Part shown: piece by piece, positions 22,804 through 29,644 of the stretch | Position numbering within the stretch: position 1 is the first letter of the stretch | How the letters are laid out: the number at the start of each line of letters is the position of its first letter | DNA from: Maricaulis sp048269565 | Lineage (GTDB): Bacteria > Pseudomonadota > Alphaproteobacteria > Caulobacterales > Maricaulaceae | Assembly: GCF_048269565.1 (NCBI RefSeq) | Contig: NZ_JBLXIK010000002.1 | Location: 186,001 to 250,000, forward strand | DNA length: 64,000 bases | Reading direction: 5' to 3' | Notes under the pieces: model-generated | What the model saw: the letters and a program-made list of their open reading frames with translations, nothing else | Databases searched by the model: none | Told to the model about the DNA's origin: nothing | Position numbers and translations under genes: made by a program

Positions 22804-23292
22804 ATGGATCTCTCAGACGTCGCCTCCGACCGCAATCCGCAGATCGATGACGCCCGGGCGCTGATGCGCGGCGCCGCGCGGCTCCTGTGGCAGATGGGCT
22901 TCAGCGCCATCCCGGAATTCTCGCTGCCCGATGGCCGCCGTGCCGATCTCGCCGCCATCGGCCGCAAGGGCGAGATTACCATTATCGAGGTCAAATCCGG
23001 CATTGCCGATTTCCGCGCCGACCATAAATGGAATGACTACACCGGCTATTGCGAAAGGATCTATTTCGCCGTCTCGCAACGCTTCCCCCACGCGGTGATC
23101 CCCGAGCATGCCGGTCTGATCGTTGCCGACGGTTTTGGCGGCGCCATCATCCGCGAAAGCCCGGTCCTCACCCTCGCCCCGGCCCGGCGCAAGGCCCTGA
23201 CCCTGCGCTTCGCCCGCGCCGCCGCCGACCGGCTGATGCGTGTCGGGGAAGGCGAGCAGGCCGATTACAGGGCCACACCCGGCACGGGCTGA
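22804..23292 (+). CDS. mmcB: MmcB family DNA repair protein
   Basis: A 162-aa protein of the PF06319 (MmcB-like) family, whose Caulobacter member is an SOS gene needed for mitomycin C resistance. The fold is nuclease-like: EFSLPDGRRADLAAIGRKGEITIIEVKSGIADF holds the D-x(n)-E-x-K pattern of the PD-(D/E)xK superfamily (Asp in RRADLAA, Glu and Lys in IIEVKS). CERIYFAVSQRFP follows. The ATG at 22804 is chosen over 22774 because the upstream version would encode the LexA operator itself. It is transcribed divergently from the zincin gene. Confidence 0.92.
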   Translation: MDLSDVASDRNPQIDDARALMRGAARLLWQMGFSAIPEFSLPDGRRADLAAIGRKGEITIIEVKSGIADFRADHKWNDYTGYCERIYFAVSQRFPHAVIPEHAGLIVADGFGGAIIRESPVLTLAPARRKALTLRFARAAADRLMRVGEGEQADYRATPGTG

Positions 23293-23302
23293 CCTGCCGC
23301 GT

Positions 23303-23683
23303 TCAGGCCTCCGGCTTGACCCGCCAGGGCGGATCGATGCGGTTGACGCCGGCATGATAGAGCTTGATCAGATGCCCGTCCGGGTCGCGCAGATTGGCCT
23401 CGCGCCACAGCCAGCCCATATCCGCCGGCCCGGTCTCGAACTCGAAACCCTCGGCCTGCAGCGCCGCAACCTCGTCATCGAGCGCATCGCATTCCAGATA
23501 GATCACCGCGCCCGGCACGATGGCATCGGGGCTCAGGTGCAGCGAAAAGGTCGTATCGCCCTGCGGCGCCAGGAAGCGCGAATAATGCGGCGAATCGACC
23601 AGAAGACGAAAGCCGAGCCGTTGATAGAAATCCTTCGATCGCGAAATGTCACTGACCGGAATCGTCACCTGGTTCAGACGCAT
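23303..23683 (-). CDS. VOC (glyoxalase/bleomycin-resistance) family protein
   Basis: A 126-aa single-chain member of the vicinal-oxygen-chelate superfamily with two beta-alpha-beta-beta-beta units. It begins MRLNQVTIPVSDISRSKDFYQRLGF, the family hallmark. It contains FSLHLSPD (His metal ligand) and ends LRDPDGHLIKLYH (His/Glu-type ligand region). The actual substrate cannot be assigned. The ATG at 23683 has GGGAG six bases upstream. Its first 35 bases overlap the 3' end of the DUF4340 gene, so it probably ends the ABC-exporter operon. Confidence 0.87.
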   Translation of the reverse strand: MRLNQVTIPVSDISRSKDFYQRLGFRLLVDSPHYSRFLAPQGDTTFSLHLSPDAIVPGAVIYLECDALDDEVAALQAEGFEFETGPADMGWLWREANLRDPDGHLIKLYHAGVNRIDPPWRVKPEA

Positions 23684-24719
23684 GACTGGCTCCCGTGTAA
23701 TCGGCAATCTCGTCGAGCGGCCGCAATAACCGGTCAAGGCTCAGATCACTCAGCAGATAGGCCCAGCCCGCAGTGCGGGCATTGATTGCATCGGCAGCCG
23801 CTCGGCCGCCATCGGTCAACGCTTCCGCCTCGATCACCGCCCAGCGGGTCTCGCCCAGCGCCAGGATATCGAGTCTGACACGCAGGCCGGAAAAGGTTTC
23901 CTCGACATGGCGTCCAACCGGCTCGCCGCGCAGCCGGTCGGCCCGGCGCACATCGCGGAAGCGCAGGCGTGACAGGGCCGCCGAGGGGCCATTGCCGGCC
24001 CCGGCCGTGATCGGACGCCAGCCGCCGGGCTCGCGCAGCGAGAAATTGCGCGCCGAACGCCCGGCCCGCTCAAACACATAGGCCGGACCCCGCTCCGGCG
24101 TGATCGCGGTGCGGGCGATGTCGGAACTGTCCAGTGCAATGAAATCAAGCTCCAGCCAGCCATCAGCAAGCCCCATCGCCGGCACGGCCGCGCCGCCATC
24201 GGAGAGCTCGGCGGCATAGCTGCGCGGCCGCTCCGGGAAGCGAAGATAGATCAAGCCATTGCGCGCTGCGCCGATCAGGATGTCGGTCAGGACCCCACCC
24301 TCGCTGCCGCGCACCGTCAGCCGGGTGCCGGCGCCGGGCTGACCGGCATCGGCCAGTTCCAGCCGCGCCAGCTTGGCCGGATCGGCGGTGCGGGCCCCGG
24401 CATAGCGCAGATCGGCGAGAAAGGCGTCGAGCTCGGCAAGGCGTTCGGGGATCACGGGATGATCATCACGGCTCGGCATCACCCAGCCGGCCTCACCGCG
24501 CGCCAGGGTGAAATGATCCTCCGGGCCGGTGATCTCGATCTCGCGGGCATTGGCGACGGTCGTTGACCAGTCCGGCAACACCGGGCCGCTGACCTCGGGC
24601 TGCCAGTCACGCCGGGCCTGAATGACGAGCGTTGCCGCCGCGCCAACCAGCAGAAGTGCGGCGATACCGCCGGTGATCAACAGGTGGCGCAGTCTTTGAC
24701 GATCCATCGGCCGGCTCAT
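23649..24719 (-). CDS. DUF4340 domain-containing accessory protein of the Gld-type ABC exporter
   Basis: A 356-aa protein with a basic N-terminus and one membrane anchor (about residues 12-33, LLITGGIAALLLVGAAATLVIQ). A large extracytoplasmic domain of the DUF4340 type follows, with repeated beta-rich units (for example FTLARGEAGWVMPSRDDHPVIPERLAELDAFLADLRYA). DUF4340 proteins almost always follow gldG-like genes. Its ATG overlaps the gldG-like stop by 4 bp. No enzymatic motif is seen; it is presumably a periplasmic partner of GldG. Confidence 0.8.
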   Translation of the reverse strand: MSRPMDRQRLRHLLITGGIAALLLVGAAATLVIQARRDWQPEVSGPVLPDWSTTVANAREIEITGPEDHFTLARGEAGWVMPSRDDHPVIPERLAELDAFLADLRYAGARTADPAKLARLELADAGQPGAGTRLTVRGSEGGVLTDILIGAARNGLIYLRFPERPRSYAAELSDGGAAVPAMGLADGWLELDFIALDSSDIARTAITPERGPAYVFERAGRSARNFSLREPGGWRPITAGAGNGPSAALSRLRFRDVRRADRLRGEPVGRHVEETFSGLRVRLDILALGETRWAVIEAEALTDGGRAAADAINARTAGWAYLLSDLSLDRLLRPLDEIADYTGASHASEPGDDSGQ

Positions 24720-26560
24720 CGGGCACTCCTGCGGCGGCGCACCAGCGTTCCGGCCAGACCCAGCAATACCACCAGGGCCGGGGGCACACCAATGGTCCAG
24801 AATTGCAGACTGGCATTGAGGGCATCGATATCATGGCGGAAGTCCCGCTCGACCTCGCGCAGACGGGCCCGGGTCGCCAGGATTTGCTGGCGCAGCGCCA
24901 TCGCTTCATCACGGCCGGCCCGTGCGCCCGGATCGGCCAGACCGGATGCCTGGCCAGAGCCCAGCAATTCCTGCAGCCGCGTCTCGGCGACCTCGATCTC
25001 GGCCTCGAGCCGGTCCTGGATCTCGACATAACGCGCCTCGGCCTCGGCCCGCAGCGTATCGACGCGCGTCATCGGCCGGGCCGAAGGAGCGCGCGACCGC
25101 AAGCCGATCAGGGCCGGGTCACCGGCCGCCATATCGACCAGATTCATCGCCAGCGCCAGATTGTCGGCAACGATCATGTCTCCAGCGGCCGGGTCACTGC
25201 GCAGGTAGAAACTGTCGTCGAGCCAATCGATATCGGCAATCACGGTCAGGTCCAGCGGCACCTGCGAACGCGCCAAATGCTCGGCGGGACTGAACATCAC
25301 ATCACCGGCCGGTGGCCCGTCCGGGAAGGCCGTGCCGGTCTCGCCGCGCAAGCGGGCGCCGAGGATCACCGGCTGGTGTTGCGGCTCGTAATCGCGCAGC
25401 AGGTCATCCGGGCTCGGGGCGCCGGCCGCGATATCGGCATCGACCAGGGCGCCATCGGGGCTGGTGGTCAGCAGCGGCGTCACGTCAAAACCACTGTCGG
25501 GGAGGAATTCGAGCGCGCCGGGGGAGCCGAAATTGATGCCGCGATCAAGCGTCGAGGTCGCGAGATCCTCGCCGTCGATCTGGGCGCTGCCAATCGAGAA
25601 CCAGAGCGGATAGGCACGGCGACGGGCGCGGCCATCGGTATCGATGATCTCGACCGGCAGACCGAGCGTGCGATCCATCGCCACGGTCTGGCTGTCCCAG
25701 GCAACGCCCCAATTGGCGAGCAATTGCGGCAGGTCGGATGCGCGGTGGGCATCGACCGGCGGCAGGCCGTCGAGCCCGGGACGCAGGGCCAGATGCGCCA
25801 TCGGATCGATGAAGAGCAGAACCCGTCCGCGCCGCAGCGCAAACTGGTCAATCAGATAGAGTTGCCCCTCGCTGAGGCGGCCGGGATGGATGATCACAAG
25901 CGCGGCGGCATCGGGAATGGCTTCGAAATCGCGCTCGATCCATTGCAGGTCATAGGCGGCGTTGAGGTCGGCGATGAAACGGTTGGGGGCCCCGCTGGAG
26001 GGCTCAAGCGGCAGGCCGGACAGCACCGCCAGACGCGGCCGTTCCGGCCGGTCGATATCGGAGATCAGGCGGGTGATGTCATATTCCAGCCGCGCCTCGT
26101 CGGCCTGGTCGAACAGATCGATCACCGCACTGTCATCGACAGAATTACGTGCCACCAGGCCGAAGAAGATCTGGTCACCGGTGTCGGTTGGCAGGGAATG
26201 CAGACCCGCCGCCAGCGCCTCGTCCTCGGCCTGCGAGAATGGCGCCGGATCGATCTCGATCAGCCGGATACGACCGCCGGACTGTTTCTCATAGGCGCGC
26301 AGCAATTCGCGTACCCGGGTGGCATAACTGCGGATCGCCGGATATTGCGCCGCCTCGGAGCGCGAATGGTAGAAGCGCCATTCAACCGGCTCGTTGAGAC
26401 GGTTGATCACCGCGAGCGTGCCGGGCGAGAGCCGGTAGAGACCATTCTGGGTCAGATCGATCCGCACCCCTGGCAGCCATTGGCCCGCCAGGAAAGTGCC
26501 GGCAAGAAAGAGCAGGACAATGCTGGCCAGCATCAGCGGCAGATAGAGGGCCTTCTTCAT
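24716..26560 (-). CDS. GldG-like auxiliary component of an ABC exporter
   Basis: A 614-aa protein of the ABC_transp_aux (PF09822) type. It has an N-terminal membrane helix (LYLPLMLASIVLLFLAGTFLAGQWL) and the conserved IDLTQNGLYRLSPGT start of the domain. A long extracytoplasmic part contains the GldG-typical segments RIRLIEIDPAPFSQAEDEAL and RRGRVLLFIDPMAH. A coiled-coil stretch (about residues 500-575, rich in Glu/Arg/Leu heptads) precedes a C-terminal membrane helix ending in basic residues. It is translationally coupled to neighbours on both sides (4-bp overlaps). In Bacteroidetes GldG supports gliding; here the cargo is unknown. Confidence 0.86.
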   Translation of the reverse strand: MKKALYLPLMLASIVLLFLAGTFLAGQWLPGVRIDLTQNGLYRLSPGTLAVINRLNEPVEWRFYHSRSEAAQYPAIRSYATRVRELLRAYEKQSGGRIRLIEIDPAPFSQAEDEALAAGLHSLPTDTGDQIFFGLVARNSVDDSAVIDLFDQADEARLEYDITRLISDIDRPERPRLAVLSGLPLEPSSGAPNRFIADLNAAYDLQWIERDFEAIPDAAALVIIHPGRLSEGQLYLIDQFALRRGRVLLFIDPMAHLALRPGLDGLPPVDAHRASDLPQLLANWGVAWDSQTVAMDRTLGLPVEIIDTDGRARRRAYPLWFSIGSAQIDGEDLATSTLDRGINFGSPGALEFLPDSGFDVTPLLTTSPDGALVDADIAAGAPSPDDLLRDYEPQHQPVILGARLRGETGTAFPDGPPAGDVMFSPAEHLARSQVPLDLTVIADIDWLDDSFYLRSDPAAGDMIVADNLALAMNLVDMAAGDPALIGLRSRAPSARPMTRVDTLRAEAEARYVEIQDRLEAEIEVAETRLQELLGSGQASGLADPGARAGRDEAMALRQQILATRARLREVERDFRHDIDALNASLQFWTIGVPPALVVLLGLAGTLVRRRRSAR

Positions 26561-27297
26561 CGGCTGCCCCCGCGCTGTTCGGCAATCATCACACCGGCCG
26601 CCCCCAGCGAAGCGAAGATCAGGCCGGCGAAATACAACAGGTCGGTCAGGTCGATCACGCCATTGCGCAGCGCGTCATAGTGCTCGAGCGCGCTGAGACC
26701 GGCGACGAATTCGGAGACGGCAGCGGGGGCATTGTCCCCCAGCACCGAGAGCACCAGCGGCAGACCGGCCATGGTGAGGATGAAACAGGCACCGGCACCG
26801 AGCACAAAAGCCACCACCTGGTTGGAGGTCGTCGCCGACAGGGCCTGGCCGATGGCGAGATAGCCGCCGGCCAGCAACAGGGCGCCGAGATAGGCGGTGG
26901 CGATCGCCATATTATCGGGCGAGCCGAGATAATTCACCGCGATCCACATCGGCATGGTCAGGAGGATCGCCGCGGCCGCGACCGTCCAGGCGGCGAGGAA
27001 TTTACCGCCGGTCGAGGCCCAGAGCGGAATCGGCAGCGACATCAGGAATTCCAGCGTACCGCGATCGCGTTCCTCGGCCCAGGCCCGCATCGCCAGCGCC
27101 GGCATCAGGATCACCAGCAGCCAGGGCAGATAATCGAACAGCGGGGCGAGATCGGCGCGGTTGGTGTCGAAAAAACGGCCGATATGGAAGGCAAAGGCGG
27201 GTGCAGCAAAGGCAAAGACCGCCAGAAATACATAGGCGAGCGGCGTCTGGAAATAGGCCGTCAACTCGCGGCGATACACGGCGACCAGCGATCCCAT
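26557..27297 (-). CDS. ABC transporter permease, GldF/ABC-2 type
   Basis: A 246-aa integral membrane protein with six hydrophobic helices. It begins with VYRRELTAYFQTPLAYVFLAVF, the typical ABC-2/GldF start in which RRELxxYFxSPxAY precedes TM1. The internal ALAMRAWAEERDRGTLEFLMSLPI is the conserved 'E-E-x-x-x-G-T-x-E' cytoplasmic motif of ABC-2 exporters. It overlaps the ATPase gene by one base and gldG by four. It should form the membrane channel with the ATPase at 27297-28034. Confidence 0.9.
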   Translation of the reverse strand: MGSLVAVYRRELTAYFQTPLAYVFLAVFAFAAPAFAFHIGRFFDTNRADLAPLFDYLPWLLVILMPALAMRAWAEERDRGTLEFLMSLPIPLWASTGGKFLAAWTVAAAAILLTMPMWIAVNYLGSPDNMAIATAYLGALLLAGGYLAIGQALSATTSNQVVAFVLGAGACFILTMAGLPLVLSVLGDNAPAAVSEFVAGLSALEHYDALRNGVIDLTDLLYFAGLIFASLGAAGVMIAEQRGGSR

Positions 27298-28034
27298 CAG
27301 GCAGCCTCGCCGATAGCGGGTATGCCGGCGGTGAAATGCCGGAAGGCGGCCTCGATGCTTCCGGCTTCCGTGACGGCCTCCAGCGCATGCGGCGTACCGT
27401 CAAACAGCAGGCGGCCCTGGGCGATGATGATGGCGCGGCTGCATACGGCGGGGACCTCGTCGAGAATATGGGTCGAGATGATGATCGCCTTTTCCGGCGC
27501 CATCTCGCGGATCAGCTCGCGCACCCCGTCCTTCTGGTTGGGATCAAGCCCGTCCGTGGGTTCGTCAAGGATCAGCACGGCGGGATCGTGGGCGATGGCG
27601 GCCGCCAGGGCAGCGCGGCGCTTGTAGCCCTTGGACAAGGTCCCGATCGGTTGCGAGGCGGCAGCACCAAGGCGGGCGCGTTCCAGCGCCAGCGCAGTAG
27701 CACGTTTCAGGGCATCGCCGGAGAAACCGCGTACCTGCAGCCCGAACGCGACAAAGGCCCGCGGCGTCATCGCCGGATAGGCCGGGGCGCCTTCGGGCAG
27801 ATAACCCAGACGCGACTGAGCCTCGATCCGGTCCTCGACGCAATCATGGCCGGCAATGCGGGCACAGCCGGCATCGGGCTCGAGGCAACCGGCCAGCATG
27901 CGCATGGTCGTGGACTTGCCAGCCCCGTTTGGCCCGAGAAAGCCGAGCACCTCACCGCGCTCGATCACGAAACTGACATCGTCGACGGCCCGCAGGCCTC
28001 CGAATTCTTTCACCAAATGGTCGGCAACCAGCAT
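27297..28034 (-). CDS. ABC transporter ATP-binding protein, GldA type
   Basis: A 245-aa nucleotide-binding subunit. Walker A is GPNGAGKST at about residues 34-42. The Q-loop region contains GYLPEGAPAY, and the signature is LSKGYKRRAALAAAI, where LSKGY replaces LSGGQ as usual in ABC-2 exporters. Walker B is VLILDEPTDGLDP and the H-loop is STHILDEV. It is the first gene of a minus-strand operon ATPase-permease-GldG-DUF4340(-VOC). The upstream 309 bp to the divergent DUF2794 gene should hold the promoter. Confidence 0.93.
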   Translation of the reverse strand: MLVADHLVKEFGGLRAVDDVSFVIERGEVLGFLGPNGAGKSTTMRMLAGCLEPDAGCARIAGHDCVEDRIEAQSRLGYLPEGAPAYPAMTPRAFVAFGLQVRGFSGDALKRATALALERARLGAAASQPIGTLSKGYKRRAALAAAIAHDPAVLILDEPTDGLDPNQKDGVRELIREMAPEKAIIISTHILDEVPAVCSRAIIIAQGRLLFDGTPHALEAVTEAGSIEAAFRHFTAGIPAIGEAA

Positions 28035-28343
28035 GGGAAGCGCTCACGTATTGCAGACCCTAGCGTTAGCGCGGTGCACAGCACTTGGCCAGAGCGAAGA
28101 GTGGTCGCAAAATACAAATCGGGGAGAGAAGTGTCGACCGGCACGCTGCTCTTGATCCGGGGGGCTGGGGGGGCTGTTTAAAACCAGGACCCAGAGCGTT
28201 GATGCGGCCGATCGACACCGAAACCGTGGCGGTGCGGTGCGGCGCGATCAGGCCGAAAAAGTGGCGGTTTTGCGGCACAGGGTGAAATGTTTGTAAGCTG
28301 GCGCCCATAACGCTCCAGCAATTCAACCGGGAGGAGAAACCAG
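28035..28343. other. Divergent intergenic region between the ABC operon and the DUF2794 gene
   Basis: The 309 bp contain no supportable gene; the small frames present are Pro/Arg-rich and lack ribosome sites. It must hold promoters for both directions. A run of GGGGGGCTGGGGGGGCTGTTTAAAACC at about 28160-28188 and a GCTAACGCTAGGGTC stretch on the minus strand near 28060-28073 are the only notable features. Confidence 0.5.
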
Positions 28344-28679
28344 GTGGCGGCAGGACCCCAGACCGCGAAAAAGGCGCCCGCCCCGATCATGTGGGACCGG
28401 CGCGAACTCTCCGATATCCTCAATGTCTATGGCCGCTTCGTCGCAATGGGCGAGTGGAAGGATTATGCGATTGACGGCCTGCCGAGCACGGCGGTGTTCT
28501 CGATCTATCGCCGCGCCAGCGAAGTGCCGATGTTCGCCATCATCAAGACCCCGGCCGATGCCCAGCGCCAGGGCATGTACAAGGTCGTCGCCGTCGACGG
28601 CCAGGTGCTCAAGCGCGGCCATGAACTGAGCCAGGTCCTGCGCGTCTTCGACAAGAAGCGCTTCACGGTCGTCGACTGA
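28344..28679 (+). CDS. DUF2794 domain-containing protein
   Basis: A 111-aa soluble protein of the PF10984 family, which is nearly confined to alphaproteobacteria and has no known function. The family pattern is clear: DRRELSDILNVYGRFVAMGEWKDYAID, then FSIYRRASEVPMFAIIKTP, and near the end LKRGHELSQVLRVF. The GTG at 28344 is supported by GGGAGGAG eight bases upstream. A GC-rich hairpin shortly after its stop mainly serves the convergent gene but could end this transcript too. Confidence 0.88.
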   Translation: MAAGPQTAKKAPAPIMWDRRELSDILNVYGRFVAMGEWKDYAIDGLPSTAVFSIYRRASEVPMFAIIKTPADAQRQGMYKVVAVDGQVLKRGHELSQVLRVFDKKRFTVVD

Positions 28680-28698
28680 GCCTTGCCATGAGACCACG

Positions 28699-28727
28699 AA
28701 AAAACCCCCGGAGCCGGGCTCCGGGGG
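28699..28727 (-). terminator. Intrinsic terminator of the Bax-inhibitor-1 family gene
   Basis: CCCCCGGAGC (28705-28714) and GCTCCGGGGG (28718-28727) form a 10-bp perfect stem with a 3-base loop. On the minus strand it is followed by six T residues. On the plus strand it is followed by TTGATAATTT, so it may be partly bidirectional. Confidence 0.85.
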
Positions 28728-28766
28728 TTGATAATTTGACGGGGCGTCCCGTTCAGCTGCGCTGGA

Positions 28767-29516
28767 TCAATTGCGATTGCCCATGAAGCGCAACAGGAAG
28801 AGGAACATGTTGATGAAGTCGAGATAGAGCGAAAGCGCTCCGTGGACCTTCATCTTGGCCGCCAGTTCCGGCGTGCCGCCATATTCATAATAGCTGATCT
28901 TCAGACGTTGGGTGTCATAGGCGGTCAGGCCGGCAAAGATCAGCACACCAATCGCGGAGATCGCGAATTCCATGGCGCTTGATGCCAGGAAGATATTGAC
29001 GATCGAGGCAAGGATCAGACCGAACAGGCCCATCATCAGGAAGGAACCCATCCCGGTCAGATTGCGCTTGGTGGTGTAGCCGTACAGGCTCAATGCCCCG
29101 AAGGCAGCCGCCGTCACGAAGAAGGTGTTGGCGATCGAACCGGCCGTATAGACGGCAATGATCGAGGACAGGGAAATGCCCATCACGCCGGCGAAGACGT
29201 AAAACAGGGTCCGTGCCATGCCGGAGCTGAGCTTGTTGAGCCGGAAGGAGATCAACATCACCATGCCGAGCGGTGCCAGCATGACGACCCATTTCAGCGG
29301 CGTGTTGAAGATGGTGTTGCCCAGCGGCGTCACGCCAAAGCTCTCGGTGCCGATACCGACAAAGAAGAGCTGGGCCGCGAGGATGGCCGCACCGGCGGTT
29401 ACCAGCAGGCCGATCGTCATCAGATTGTAGATGCCGAGCATATAGCTGCGCAGCCCGGCATCGACGGACATGTCCATCGAGGGCGCGCCAGCATGGGTGC
29501 GGGAAAAATCATTCAT
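28767..29516 (-). CDS. Bax inhibitor-1/YccA family membrane protein
   Basis: A 249-aa protein with seven hydrophobic helices after a 25-residue polar N-terminus. It carries BI-1 family features: GLRSYMLGIYNLMTIGLLVTAGAA at the first helix, the small-residue FGALSLYGYTTKRNLTGMGSFLMMGL loop, and a C-terminal AYDTQRLKISYYEYGG with the conserved Asp used as a pH/Ca sensor in BsYetJ. ALSLYLDFINMFLFLLRFMGNRN ends the protein. Members are calcium-leak channels or modulators of FtsH; the exact role here is unknown. It has its own terminator downstream. Confidence 0.93.
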   Translation of the reverse strand: MNDFSRTHAGAPSMDMSVDAGLRSYMLGIYNLMTIGLLVTAGAAILAAQLFFVGIGTESFGVTPLGNTIFNTPLKWVVMLAPLGMVMLISFRLNKLSSGMARTLFYVFAGVMGISLSSIIAVYTAGSIANTFFVTAAAFGALSLYGYTTKRNLTGMGSFLMMGLFGLILASIVNIFLASSAMEFAISAIGVLIFAGLTAYDTQRLKISYYEYGGTPELAAKMKVHGALSLYLDFINMFLFLLRFMGNRN

Positions 29517-29644
29517 CGTTGCGGTCTCTCATTCTTGCATTCGCCCGATCAGGCGATTTGAACTCAATATCGTCTCGCCCCGCACCGATTGCAAGGCGGG
29601 ACGCACGGGCTCCGCGTCCCCCCTTGTGCGGGCCTTCCGCGGGT

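Noticed and set aside
24803..26680. 625-residue plus-strand frame opposite the GldG-like gene
   Set aside because: Gly/His/Arg-rich sequence without motifs; a mirror frame of a clearly coding minus-strand gene in high-GC DNA.
28066..28326. Small minus-strand ORF in the ABC/DUF2794 gap
   Set aside because: No ribosome site, no plausible protein composition and overlap with both promoter regions.
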